NCBI RefSeq assembly: GCF_003668995.1
Contig: NZ_CP033068.1
Span: 2,356,001-2,420,000 of the forward strand
From: Flavobacterium sp. 140616W15
Lineage (GTDB): Bacteria > Bacteroidota > Bacteroidia > Flavobacteriales > Flavobacteriaceae
Direction: 5' to 3'
Length of the DNA: 64,000 bases
Shown here in pieces: positions 18,332 to 29,800 of the stretch. Under the pieces are notes generated by a model. The model had not been told where the DNA came from. It worked only from the letters and a program-made list of their open reading frames with translations, and did no database searches. Every line of letters begins with the position of its first letter. The stretch's first letter is position 1. The position numbers were made by a program, and so were the translations under genes.

Positions 18332-18928
18332 TTACGAATCGATAGCTTTTTCAGCTGAACTGAAAATATTTTCAATTCTTTTATCCGGAATTAACCATAA
18401 TAATGCCACTATAAAATAACATGCTCCTGAAATCCATTCGTTAAAGAAAGAGCTAATGATTCCTATTACATATAAAACTACCGAAGTTTTCCCTTTTAAA
18501 TCTTTCCCTAATGTTTTTGCTAATGCTGAATTTTTTCCTTCGCTAGAAACAATAATCTCTTGTAATATAACATATGCAATTGCTGACAACAATAATATAG
18601 CACCATACAATGCCATTGCTGGTTTAGCAAAATTATGTTCTCCCATCCAACCAGTTGAAACAGGAACCAGCGAAAGCCAAAAAAGTAAATGCAGATTAGC
18701 CCAAAGAATTTTAGCATTGACTTTGGTTACTCCGTGTAATAAATAATGATGATTATTCCAGTAAATACCTATATAGACAAAACTCAAGACATAACTTATA
18801 AATTTAGGGAAAAGAGGTATTAAATCCTTAAAGCTTTCTTCATGAGGAACTTTAATCTCCAGAACCATAATAGTCAGTATAATTGCCAAAACACCGTCAC
18901 TAAAAGCCTCTAATCTCGTTTTATTCAT
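18332..18928 (-). CDS. TMEM175-family (DUF1211) membrane protein, putative potassium channel
   Basis: 198 residues with about six hydrophobic segments. The N-terminal signature RLEAFSDGVLAIILTIMVLE matches the R/K-x3-FSDGV pore-helix motif of bacterial TMEM175 channels; IGIYWNNHHYLLH and LLFWLSLVP are also typical. Bacterial TMEM175 proteins form tetrameric, weakly K-selective channels. It should be in the inner membrane. It lies upstream of the Crp-family gene on the same strand with a gap of about 34 bases, but that gene has its own -7 box. Confidence 0.85.
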   Translation of the reverse strand: MNKTRLEAFSDGVLAIILTIMVLEIKVPHEESFKDLIPLFPKFISYVLSFVYIGIYWNNHHYLLHGVTKVNAKILWANLHLLFWLSLVPVSTGWMGEHNFAKPAMALYGAILLLSAIAYVILQEIIVSSEGKNSALAKTLGKDLKGKTSVVLYVIGIISSFFNEWISGACYFIVALLWLIPDKRIENIFSSAEKAIDS

Positions 18929-19031
18929 AAAGTATTAAATAGTACAACTCTTGGCTGTAGTTAATAAAAGTACTATAACTATATATTCTTGCAGAACTGT
19001 TAAGCCTAAATTTACTGATACTAAATAAATC

Positions 19032-19080
19032 TCTCGCAAAGAAGTAAAGTCTTTTTCGTTTTCTTTGTGCCTTTGCGAGA
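19032..19080. repeat. REP-like hairpin downstream of ppx
   Basis: Perfect 10-base arms TCTCGCAAAG and CTTTGCGAGA close a longer imperfect stem containing AAAG/CTTT stretches. It shares the arm motif with 7284-7340. It starts 11 bases after the ppx stop (minus strand) and may end that operon. Confidence 0.6.
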
Positions 19081-19090
19081 AGATAATTAA

Positions 19091-19981
19091 TTATATTTTT
19101 CCGTAATACATTGCCTTTACAATACCATCTGAAAGACCAATTTTAGGAACATAAATTTGTCGTGCTCCACTCCATTTCATTGCATTAAGATATATTCTTG
19201 TTGCTGGAATGATTACATCGGCACGATCGGGATTAAGCCCTAATTCAGCAATTCTTTGATCATATGTTAGAGAATTTAAGAAAGCATATTGTGAGTTTAC
19301 ATAAATATACGATAAGGGTTTTTCTTGCTGTTTGCCCGACATTTTGAACAATTTATTAATATTCCCCCCTGACCCTATAAGTGTAACTTCTTCGTATCCT
19401 TCTGTATTAGTTCTAATCCATTTTTCAATTTCATCCCATACCACATCGCAAACCATTCCGTTTAGTAATCGCACAGTTCCTGCTTTAAAAGATCTTGAAG
19501 TAACCAATTTTCCGTTTGAGAAGAGTGTAAACTCTGTACTTCCACCTCCAACATCTACAAAAAGATACGTTTGATCTGTTTTTAACAAATGATGTAAATC
19601 TGTTGAAGCAATAATAGCTGCTTCTTTTTTACCATCGATAATTTCAATCTTTATATCTGCTTTCTTCTTGATTATTTCTACCACTTCTTTTCCATTATAG
19701 GCTTCTCTCATTGCTGATGTTGCAAATGCCATATAACGTTCTACTTTATGTACTTTCATTAAAAGATTGAATGCCTTCATTGCGTCACACATTCTTTCAA
19801 TATTTTCTTGAGATATTTCACCAACTGTAAAGGCATCTTGTCCTAAACGAATTGGCACACGTACTAGTGAGCTTTTATTAAACTGAGGTTCCTTCCCCTC
19901 TTGTTCTACAACATTGGAAATTAACAATCGCATGGCATTTGATCCAATATCGATTGCTCCATATTTTTTTATTTTAATCAT
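19091..19981 (-). CDS. ppx: Exopolyphosphatase / Ppx-GppA phosphatase
   Basis: 296 residues of the ASKHA phosphatase fold, matching the short Bacteroidota form without the C-terminal HD-like domain. AIDIGSNAMRLLI (about 9-21) is phosphate loop 1; FVDVGGGSTEFTLF (about 140-153) is phosphate loop 2. FATSAMREAYNG is the usual third region and LIGSGGNINKL the adenosine-side loop. It should remove terminal phosphate from polyphosphate, with (p)ppGpp-related activity possible. It follows ppk1 on the same strand with a gap of about 43 bases, so synthesis and breakdown of polyphosphate are encoded together. Confidence 0.92.
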   Translation of the reverse strand: MIKIKKYGAIDIGSNAMRLLISNVVEQEGKEPQFNKSSLVRVPIRLGQDAFTVGEISQENIERMCDAMKAFNLLMKVHKVERYMAFATSAMREAYNGKEVVEIIKKKADIKIEIIDGKKEAAIIASTDLHHLLKTDQTYLFVDVGGGSTEFTLFSNGKLVTSRSFKAGTVRLLNGMVCDVVWDEIEKWIRTNTEGYEEVTLIGSGGNINKLFKMSGKQQEKPLSYIYVNSQYAFLNSLTYDQRIAELGLNPDRADVIIPATRIYLNAMKWSGARQIYVPKIGLSDGIVKAMYYGKI

Positions 19982-20024
19982 TCTCGCTTATGATTTGAAA
20001 TTTAGCATATTACTATAAAGACTA

Positions 20025-22112
20025 TTATTGTTTTAAAACAACTTCTTCTATAGTATTTACTTTGTTTTGATAATATTTGTATGTTTCTAATTGTGCTCTA
20101 AATACGGCATGATGGTTTCTAGCTTTGTATTTATTATCTAATTTATAAGAATGAAAACGGACTTTTACATTTCCTTTCCAAGCAATATTAAAATTATCTA
20201 TTAACTCATTTTTAATTGCTTGATCATAAATTGGACAAGTTACTTCTACTCTTCCGTCTAGATTTCTTGTCATAAAATCGGCTGATGATATATACACCTC
20301 GCTCAATCCTGCATTACCAAAAATATAAACTCTTGAATGCTCCAGATAATTATCAACAATACTTATTGCTTCTATATTTTCACTCATTCCAGGAATTCCA
20401 GGAATTAAAGAACAAATCCCTCTTACTTGTAGTTGAATTTTCACCCCTGCATTACTCGCCTCGTATAATTTATCTATCATTTTATAATCCGATAAACTAT
20501 TCATTTTAAGCTTTATATATGTCTTACGACCTGCTAGCGCATGAAGAATCTCTCTGTCGATTAATTTTACAAATTTAGATCTTGTGTAATGTGGCGATAC
20601 TATTAAATGTTTGTAACGGTGCACTCTGTAATTAATGTCAAAGAATTCAAATATCTTAGAAATATCTTTTAGAATTTGTTGATGACTTGTAAATAATGTA
20701 ACATCGGTATAAATCTTAGCCGTTGATTCATTGAAATTACCTGTCGAAATAAATCCATATCTTTTGGTTTTTCCTTCATCAACTCTTTCAATCACACATA
20801 TTTTACTATGCACTTTTAGCCCTTTAATTCCAAAAATAAGGTCAATTCCTTCCATTTGCATTTGCTCTGCATACGAAATATTCGAAGCTTCATCAAATCT
20901 AGCCTGTAGCTCTATTTGTACTATTACTTTTTTTCCGTTTTTAGCGGCATTGATTAACGAACTAATTATTTGAGAATTCTTAGCCAAACGGTATAATGTA
21001 ATCTTAATTGATGTAACTTTTGGATCTAAAGCTGCTTCTCGTAAAAACTTAGTTACGTACGAAAACGACTGATAGGGTGCATTTAGCAAATAATCTTTTT
21101 TTCCAATTTTTTCCAATATACTTCCTTCCATACTCAGTCCTGGAATTGGCAATGGTAAATTTCTTTTATATAACAAATCATGTCTTCCTAAATTAGGAAA
21201 ATTCATATAATCACGTCGATTATGATATCTTCCCCCAGGGATTATACTATCTGTGGAAATGATTTTCATTTTCTCGAGAAAAAACTGTAATGTATCTGGC
21301 TCAATTAATTGATCGTAAATAAAACGAACTGGCTCACCTATTCGTCTATCTTTTACTGATGTAGCTATTTTTTCAAGCATACTTTTACTCAAATCACTAT
21401 CGATATCTAACTGTGCATCACGAGTAATTTTTATCATATGTGCAGAGACACTCTTGTAATCAAAAATGGTGAAAATGCTACTCAAATTATGCCTAATAAC
21501 ATCATCTATCAGAATAATATAATTTTTATCATCATGAGAAGGTAAAACAACAAATCTGTTTATGGTTTTAGGAATTTCGATTACAGCATATCTAACTTCT
21601 CCAGTATTGTTCATCTCTAAACGTACTGCCAAATAACCTAAGGTATCTTTTAAAACTGGAAACTCAGCTAAGTCATTTAATATGATTGTAACCAATTCTG
21701 GACTTAATTTCTCAATGAAAAAATTCTTTAAATATTCTTCCTGATCTTTTGTAATCTCATTTTCGGTAATAATAAAAATATTCTCTGTTTCAAGTTCTGC
21801 TTCAATATTGCTTAATATCCTTAAACTCTCTGATTGTTGCTGAATCACTATTTCAGTAATATCCTTAACTAATTGTTGAGCAGATATTCCTCCTAAGTAT
21901 TTTTCGCCTGATATTCCTGAAAGACTTAATCTTCGGATAGCGGCAAAACGAACTCTAAAAAACTCATCTAAATTATTCGAAAAAATTCCTAAAAAACGTA
22001 ATCTGTCTAAAAGTGGTACTGTAATATCAGCTGCTTCTTGTAATACTCTTGCGTTAAATGCCAGCCAACTTTTTTCTCTATCTATATATTTTTGTTCGTA
22101 CACTGTATTCAT
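20025..22112 (-). CDS. ppk1: Polyphosphate kinase 1
   Basis: 695 residues, the usual length. The N-terminal domain begins YIDREKSWLAFNARVLQEA and has the FLGIFSNNLDEFFRVR motif typical of PPK1. The catalytic C-terminal half has GLKVHSKICVIER (phosphohistidine region, His about 434), FISTGNFNESTA, and a second HKD-like box LEHSRVYIFGNA. It polymerises the gamma phosphate of ATP into polyphosphate through a phosphohistidine. Its start overlaps the sixA stop in a four-base ATGA, so the two are translationally coupled. Confidence 0.96.
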   Translation of the reverse strand: MNTVYEQKYIDREKSWLAFNARVLQEAADITVPLLDRLRFLGIFSNNLDEFFRVRFAAIRRLSLSGISGEKYLGGISAQQLVKDITEIVIQQQSESLRILSNIEAELETENIFIITENEITKDQEEYLKNFFIEKLSPELVTIILNDLAEFPVLKDTLGYLAVRLEMNNTGEVRYAVIEIPKTINRFVVLPSHDDKNYIILIDDVIRHNLSSIFTIFDYKSVSAHMIKITRDAQLDIDSDLSKSMLEKIATSVKDRRIGEPVRFIYDQLIEPDTLQFFLEKMKIISTDSIIPGGRYHNRRDYMNFPNLGRHDLLYKRNLPLPIPGLSMEGSILEKIGKKDYLLNAPYQSFSYVTKFLREAALDPKVTSIKITLYRLAKNSQIISSLINAAKNGKKVIVQIELQARFDEASNISYAEQMQMEGIDLIFGIKGLKVHSKICVIERVDEGKTKRYGFISTGNFNESTAKIYTDVTLFTSHQQILKDISKIFEFFDINYRVHRYKHLIVSPHYTRSKFVKLIDREILHALAGRKTYIKLKMNSLSDYKMIDKLYEASNAGVKIQLQVRGICSLIPGIPGMSENIEAISIVDNYLEHSRVYIFGNAGLSEVYISSADFMTRNLDGRVEVTCPIYDQAIKNELIDNFNIAWKGNVKVRFHSYKLDNKYKARNHHAVFRAQLETYKYYQNKVNTIEEVVLKQ

Positions 22113-22594
22113 TTTAAATCTTTAGGGAAAATGGTTTTTTGAGTTCTGCCTTTATCTATTTTGTCCCAACTTTCTGCTTCAAATTGTAATGATACAAAAC
22201 CTGAAGTAGGCACATTGTCGATGAAAACATCCCCAAATTTATTAACAAAATTTGTAATAGCCTCGTTATGTCCGAAAAGAATAACACTTTCGAAAGTATT
22301 ATTACACGATTTGATAACCTTTTCTAATTGTTTCTCATCAAAAGTATAAAGATCGTCTTTGTAAATAATACTTTCTATTGGATATGAAATATTTTGTGCA
22401 AAAATAAGTGCTGTTTCTACGGCCCTTGCAGCGGTACTACTCCACATCAAAAAGGTCTTAGGCAGAAAATTTGAAATATTAGCTGAAACGTTATGCGCAT
22501 CATGAATTCCTTTTTTCATCAAAGGTCTATCAAAATCTTTCAAAGGTGCTTCCCAACTTGATTTTGCATGTCTGATTAATATTAAATTTTTCAT
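22109..22594 (-). CDS. sixA: SixA-family phosphohistidine phosphatase
   Basis: 161 residues of the histidine-phosphatase superfamily. The RHG-type motif is LIRHAKSSW (catalytic His9), then DFDRPLMKKG, the SSTAARAVETA box and the second catalytic His in VILFGHNEA. SixA enzymes dephosphorylate phosphohistidine on signalling and phosphotransfer proteins. It is the first gene of sixA-ppk1-ppx, overlapping ppk1 by four bases. PPK1 itself works through phosphohistidine, which makes a functional link attractive but unproven. Confidence 0.88.
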   Translation of the reverse strand: MKNLILIRHAKSSWEAPLKDFDRPLMKKGIHDAHNVSANISNFLPKTFLMWSSTAARAVETALIFAQNISYPIESIIYKDDLYTFDEKQLEKVIKSCNNTFESVILFGHNEAITNFVNKFGDVFIDNVPTSGFVSLQFEAESWDKIDKGRTQKTIFPKDLK

Positions 22595-23252
22595 ATTACG
22601 GATACTATTTGTTTTACAAGGAATGTGTTTATAAATTTTATGACTTATATATCCTTTTTTGAATCACTACTAAAAAAAGATACTTTATGATTAAATCTCA
22701 AAAATAGCCTTAAAATTTTAGCTACAATTTACAAAAGAATTTCATAAAGACATCTCTTTTATTGATTTTTTATATTTCAGATTTTGTAGTTAAAAGAATT
22801 TATGATAGTAAATCATCATAATAAATTCTTAAATAATAATCTTCCAGTTTCGACCTCAATTACTCAAACTACGAATACTATTAAATTTTAACTTTTTGAA
22901 ATATTTTCAAAAACATCTCAAAAATATTTTCAATAAAACATGTATTTAATCTATGATAAATGTATTTCGTCGAGATTTTTACCTCACGAACAAAACACAC
23001 TAATAGACTGATTATCAACCATTTAAGTGTTGTTTTATTTTTTCATTTCGAGCTATTTTTTTAAAAAAAAGGGCTTGAAAAAAAATATATTTCAGAAAAA
23101 AAAGGGCTATTTTTTTTGTTTTTTATAACAAAAAAATACATTTCAACGAGTATTTGAGTCATTTGCAGGAAAAAAAAATCAATTAAAAATAGACTATATA
23201 ACTTTGATTATGTTAAAAAATTAAAAATTTAATAAAATATAAAGCTAAAAAT
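22595..23252. promoter_or_regulatory. Long AT-rich upstream region of the adhesin cassette
   Basis: A 658-base gap between divergent units. It holds several A and T runs of eight or so bases, two copies of AAAGGGCT (about 23068-23075 and 23100-23107) about 30 bases apart, and a TAnnTTTG box at 23199. No gene was found. The length is unusual for this window and suggests regulatory content. Confidence 0.45.
23199..23206 (+). promoter_or_regulatory. -7 promoter element for the adhesin cassette
   Basis: TAACTTTG matches TAnnTTTG, 46 bases before the ATG at 23253. A TTTG occurs upstream at 23162 but the 33-base spacing is too long for the usual -33 element. Confidence 0.6.
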
Positions 23253-23831
23253 ATGGGAACTAAAACTACTCTTAAAGCGACAACAAAAACTAATGGATTC
23301 TGTAAGCTAAATTTATATTCAAAAAAAGATTTAATTCATATAAATCCAGTTTCAAGAATTAATTCAAAATTTATTTTGGTATTAATTGTCATACTAACTT
23401 CAACATTTTCATTTGCACAAAGTGGTTCCTGCAAAGCTACCCTTGTTGTTGAAAATAATGGAAATAATAGAAGTACTCCTCCCAACGGAACTTACTACTC
23501 AATGATTCTTACCAACAATAGTTCATCATCAGACACTTACATTTTGGATGCTAAGAACATTAATGCCAGTTGTACCAATACCGATGGTAGTTCTACGGCT
23601 AAAAATGTAATTATTAATACTGATTTTATTGATTCGGAAAAAAATGCTATTAGCCAAATTACTGTAAGTGCTGGACAATCTGTAAATTTTTACATCCACG
23701 TTACTTTACCAATGGGAACTCCTGTAGAGAAATGGTCTTGCAACCAGATTACTGCAACTTCAAAAAACTGTACAAATTATTCAATTTCTACTGTTTTACA
23801 TACCTACGTCATTAATCCTGCTAATGATTAA
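23253..23831 (+). CDS. Secreted small protein preceding the giant adhesin
   Basis: 192 residues. An unusually long polar N-terminus (about 37 residues) precedes a hydrophobic core (FILVLIVILTSTFSFAQ) with a likely cleavage after FAQ at about 55. The mature part is a beta-rich domain of about 137 residues with Cys residues (GSCKATLV, NASCTN, WSCNQIT, KNCTNYS) and VSAGQSVNFYIHVTLP, resembling Ig-like or DUF11-type modules. There is no T9SS sorting domain. It is 37 bases upstream of the adhesin gene on the same strand and shares its promoter. Probably a periplasmic or surface partner; family not recognised. Confidence 0.7.
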   Translation: MGTKTTLKATTKTNGFCKLNLYSKKDLIHINPVSRINSKFILVLIVILTSTFSFAQSGSCKATLVVENNGNNRSTPPNGTYYSMILTNNSSSSDTYILDAKNINASCTNTDGSSTAKNVIINTDFIDSEKNAISQITVSAGQSVNFYIHVTLPMGTPVEKWSCNQITATSKNCTNYSISTVLHTYVINPAND

Positions 23832-23868
23832 AATAAATATATCAAGTATTCCCTTAAAATAATTAAAA

Positions 23869-26800
23869 ATGGAAAAACTATTACACTCTTCTAGCAATTA
23901 TTTACGAGATATAAAAAAAATATACTTTGTAATATTATTTCTTCTGACATCTTTATTTGGTTTTGCTCAAACAATAAACACAAACAAAACAGTAACTGCA
24001 AACGCGACTAATTGTGGTGTTATTAATGTAAAAGTAGATATTACTGGTTCAAATCCTCCTACTCGAAACTCTGATGTAATTCTGGTTATTGATGTATCTG
24101 GTAGTATGGGTTTTGCCATTAATAATGACACAAAAACATCTATGGATTATGCAAAAGCTGCTGCTAAAGCTTATGTTACTCAAGCTTCTTCAAATACAAA
24201 TAATCGAATTTCTATCGTATCATACACAACAACTGGTAAGCTAGAAATTGGTTTAACTAATTTGACTCCAGCAGGTGTAACTGCTATAAATGCAAAAATT
24301 GATGCATTGGTGCCTCTAAACGGGACAAATATCCAAGACGGTCTAGTAAAAGCTGAAACAGAATTAGAAGCCAATGGTAGATTTAATTGTGAAACTTCAA
24401 GAGCTATTATTTTGCTAACTGATGGTGTAACGAACTTAACGGGACCTACCGGTAGTACAAGTTGTAACACTAGCACAACTTCTACTTGTGTAACCAGTGC
24501 AATAACTGCTGCTACCAATGCAAAAACTACTATAAAATCTTCTATCACCTATAACAATCAAGTCTTTTCGGTTGGTTTATTTGGTGGTATTTCTGGTAAT
24601 ATAAATACTGTAGGAAGCGATCAATACGTAGCTAAATACACTCTAGATCAAATTCAAGGAAGCCCTGCTTATATTACACAAAGCGGAGCGAATTTAACCG
24701 CAATATACAATCAGATAGCAACTCAAATTTCTTGGGTTGCCCAAAGTTTAGTAGAAAAAGAAACCGTAATAGCTGGCTTTACAATAGGAGCCATTACAAC
24801 AACAAAAGGAACAACCTCTACATCTGGTCAAGTAATTACCTGGAATGCCGATTTTTTAAATTCTGAAACTATTACATTAAACTATCAATTAACTCCAACT
24901 GGAACCGCATGTGGTACTCAAACAGTTAGTACATCAACTTTAAATTATCAAAATTCTGCCTGCGCCAGTGGTTCTACCCCTATAACATCACCTACTTACT
25001 TTGTTCCGTGCGCCCCAGTCATTACTGGAGTTTTAAGTGCCTGCGGTTCAACAACATTAACCGCAACTACAAACGCTACTTCTCCAACCTATATTTGGCT
25101 TAAAGATAATGTCGTTATAAACGGACAGACTTCTGCTACATTAGTTGCAACCGCAAGTGGTTCATACACAGTAAAAGTAAAAAATGGTAGTACAAATTGT
25201 GAATTAACTTCTGCAGCATCAGTGGTAACTATTAGCCCTGCAGCTGCTTTAGTAGCACCTGTAAATGCAACTCTCACAGGTTGTGGAACTAATGCAATTA
25301 CAGGACTTCCTTTCAGTTCGGCAAGTGCAACCATAACCCTTGCGCAATTAAATACTGCTGGAGGATCATTAGCTAATAGTGGCTCCATTGGTACTTATAC
25401 GATATCCTATTCTGATACTACAACTGGTACTTGCCCAATAATAGTAACGAGAACTTTTAAAGTTACTGCAGGTTGTGGTAATGTAACCGCCACTCAAACA
25501 ATAACTATTCAAGATACGACGGCTCCTACTTGGACTACCGCTCCAACTGCACTGAATGTAACGCTTCAATGTAGCGATACTGCTGGTTTGGCTACTGCTC
25601 AAGCAAGTGCTCCTGTAGCAACTGATAATTGTGGTGGAACGGTGACTTATACTAAAGTAAGTGGAGCTTTCGCTGTTTCTTCAACTTGTGCTAATGCTGG
25701 AACGTATACTAATACTTGGATTGCTAAAGATGTTTGTAACAACTCTTCTAATACTTTTACTCAAACAATAACTATTCAAGATACGACGGCTCCTACTTGG
25801 ACTACCGCTCCTACTGCGCTTAATGTTACGCTTCAATGTAGCGATACTGCTGGTTTAAGTACTGCTCAAGCAAGTGCTCCTGTAGCAACTGATAATTGTG
25901 GTGGAACAGTAACATATACTAAAGTAAGTGGAGCTTTCGCTGTTTCTTCAACTTGTGCTAATGCTGGAACGTATACTAATACTTGGATTGCTAAAGATGT
26001 TTGTAACAACTCTTCTAATACTTTTACTCAAACAATAACTATTCAAGATACGACGGCTCCTACTTGGACTACCGCTCCTACTGCGCTTAATGTAACACTT
26101 CAATGTAGCGATACTGCTGGTTTAACTACTGCTCAAGCAAGTGCTCCTGTAGCAACTGATAATTGCGGTGGAACGGTGACTTATACTAAAGTAAGTGGAG
26201 CTTTCGCTGTTTCTTCAACTTGTGCTAATGCTGGAACATACACCAATACTTGGATTGCTAAAGATGTTTGTAACAACTCTTCTAATACTTTTACTCAAAC
26301 AATAACTATTCAAGATACGACGGCTCCTACTTGGACTACCGCTCCTACTGCGCTTAATGTAACACTTCAATGTAGCGATACTGCTGGTTTAACTACTGCT
26401 CAAGCAAGTGCTCCTGTAGCAACTGATAATTGCGGTGGAACGGTGACTTATACTAAAGTAAGTGGAGCTTTCGCTGTTTCTTCAACTTGTGCTAATGCTG
26501 GAACGTATACTAATACTTGGATTGCTAAAGATGTTTGTAACAACTCTTCTAATACTTTTACTCAAACAATAACTATTCAAGATACGACGGCTCCTACTTG
26601 GACTACCGCTCCTACTGCGCTTAATGTTACGCTTCAATGTAGCGATACTGCTGGTTTAAGTACTGCTCAAGCAAGTGCTCCTGTAGCAACTGATAATTGT
26701 GGTGGAACAGTAACATATACTAAAGTAAGTGGAGCTTTCGCTGTTTCTTCAACTTGTGCTAATGCTGGAACGTATACTAATACTTGGATTGCTAAAGATG

Positions 26801-29800
26801 TTTGTAACAACTCTTCTAATACTTTTACTCAAACAATAACTATTCAAGATACGACGGCTCCTACTTGGACTACCGCTCCTACTGCGCTTAATGTAACACT
26901 TCAATGTAGCGATACTGCTGGTTTAACTACTGCTCAAGCAAGTGCTCCTGTAGCAACTGATAATTGCGGTGGAACGGTGACTTATACTAAAGTAAGTGGA
27001 GCTTTCGCTGTTTCTTCAACTTGTGCTAATGCTGGAACGTATACTAATACTTGGATTGCTAAAGATGTTTGTAACAACTCTTCTAATACTTTTACTCAAA
27101 CAATAACTATTCAAGATACAACAGCGCCAGCATGGACAACGGCTCCAACTGCGCTTGATGTTACTCTTGAATGTAGTGATACTGCTGGATTAACAACTGC
27201 TCAAGCGAGTGCCCCAGTTGCTACTGATAATTGTGGTGGAACAGTAACGTATACTAAAGTAAGTGGAACTTTTGCCCAAGGCAACTGTGTAAACTCTGGA
27301 ACATATACTAATACTTGGACAGCTACTGATGTTTGTACTAATATATCAAATGTGTTTACACAAGTAATTACTATTCAAGATACAACTGCGCCAACATGGA
27401 CTACCGCTCCTACTGCGCTTGATGTTACTCTTGAATGTAGCGATACTGCTGGATTAACAACTGCACAAGCGAGTGCCCCAGTTGCTACTGATAATTGTGG
27501 TGGAACAGTAACGTATACTAAAGTAAGTGGAACTTTTGCCCAAGGCAACTGTATAAACTCTGGAACATATACTAATACTTGGACAGCTACTGATGTTTGT
27601 ACTAATATATCAAATGTATTTACACAAGTAATTACTATTCAAGATACAACAGCTCCTACTTGGACTACCGCTCCAACTGCGCTTGATGTTACTCTTGAAT
27701 GTAGCGATACTGCTGGATTAACAACTGCTCAAGCGAGTGCCCCAGTTGCTACTGATAATTGTGGTGGAACAGTAACGTATACTAAAGTAAGTGGAACTTT
27801 TGCCCAAGGCAACTGTATAAACTCTGGAACATATACTAATACTTGGACAGCTACTGATGTTTGTACTAATATATCAAATGTATTTACACAAGTAATTACT
27901 ATTCAAGATACAACAGCTCCTACTTGGACTACCGCTCCAACTGCGCTTGATGTTACTCTTGAATGTAGCGATACTGCTGGATTAACAACTGCTCAAGCGA
28001 GTGCCCCAGTTGCTACTGATAATTGTGGTGGAACAGTAACGTATACTAAAGTAAGTGGAACTTTTGCCCAAGGCAACTGTGTAAACTCTGGAACATATAC
28101 TAATACTTGGACAGCTACTGATGTTTGTACTAATATATCAAATGTATTTACACAAGTAATTACTATTCAAGATACAACAGCTCCTACTTGGACTACCGCT
28201 CCTACTGCGCTTGATGTTACTCTTGAATGTAGTGATACTGCTGGATTAACAACTGCACAAGCGAGTGCCCCAGTTGCTACTGATAATTGTGGTGGAACAG
28301 TAACGTATACTAAAGTAAGTGGAACTTTTGCCCAAGGCAACTGTGTAAACTCTGGAACATATACTAATACCTGGACAGCTACTGATGTTTGTACTAATAT
28401 ATCAAATGTATTTACACAAGTAATTACTATTCAAGATACAACAGCGCCAGCATGGACAACGGCTCCAACTGCGCTTGATGTAACTCTTGAATGTAGTGAT
28501 ACTGCTGGATTAACAACTGCACAAGCGAGTGCCCCAGTTGCTACTGATAATTGTGGTGGAACAGTAACGTATACTAAAGTAAGTGGGACTTTTGCCCAAG
28601 GCAACTGTATAAACTCTGGAACATATACTAATACCTGGACAGCTACTGATGTTTGTACTAATATATCAAATGTATTTACACAAGTAATTACTATTCAAGA
28701 TACTACTGCGCCAGCATGGACAACGGCTCCAACTGCGCTTGATGTTACTCTTGAATGTAGCGATACTGCTGGATTAACAACTGCACAAGCGAGTGCCCCA
28801 GTTGCTACTGATAATTGTGGTGGAACAGTAACGTATACTAAAGTAAGTGGAACTTTTGCCCAAGGCAACTGTGTAAACTCTGGAACATATACTAATACTT
28901 GGACAGCTACTGATGTTTGTACTAATATATCAAATGTATTTACACAAGTAATTACTATTCAAGATACTACTGCGCCAGCATGGACAACGGCTCCAACTGC
29001 GCTTGATGTTACTCTTGAATGTAGCGATACTACTGGATTAACAACTGCACAAGCGAGTGCCCCAGTTGCTACTGATAATTGTGGTGGAACAGTAACGTAT
29101 ACTAAAGTAAGTGGAACTTTTGCCCAAGGCAACTGTGTAAACTCTGGAACATATACTAATACTTGGACAGCTACTGATGTTTGTACTAATATATCAAATG
29201 TATTTACACAAGTAATTACTATTCAAGATACTACTGCGCCAGCATGGACAACGGCTCCAACTGCGCTTGATGTTACTCTTGAATGTAGCGATACTACTGG
29301 ATTAACAACTGCACAAGCGAGTGCCCCAGTTGCTACTGATAATTGTGGTGGAACAGTAACGTATACTAAAGTAAGTGGAACTTTTGCTCAAGGCAACTGT
29401 GTAAACTCTGGAACATATACTAATACTTGGACAGCTACTGATGTTTGTACTAATATATCAAATGTATTTACTCAAACAATCACTATTCAAGATACAACAG
29501 CTCCTACTTGGACTACCGCTCCAACTGCGCTTGATGTTACTCTTGAGTGTAGCGATACTGCTGGATTAACAACTGCACAAGCGAGTGCCCCAGTTGCTAC
29601 TGATAATTGTGGTGGAACAGTAACGTATACTAAAGTAAGTGGAACTTTTGCTCAAGGCAACTGTGTAAACTCTGGAACATATACTAATACTTGGACAGCT
29701 ACTGATGTTTGTACTAATATATCAAATGTATTTACTCAAACAATCACTATTCAAGATACAACAGCTCCTACTTGGACTACCGCTCCTACTGCGCTTGATG

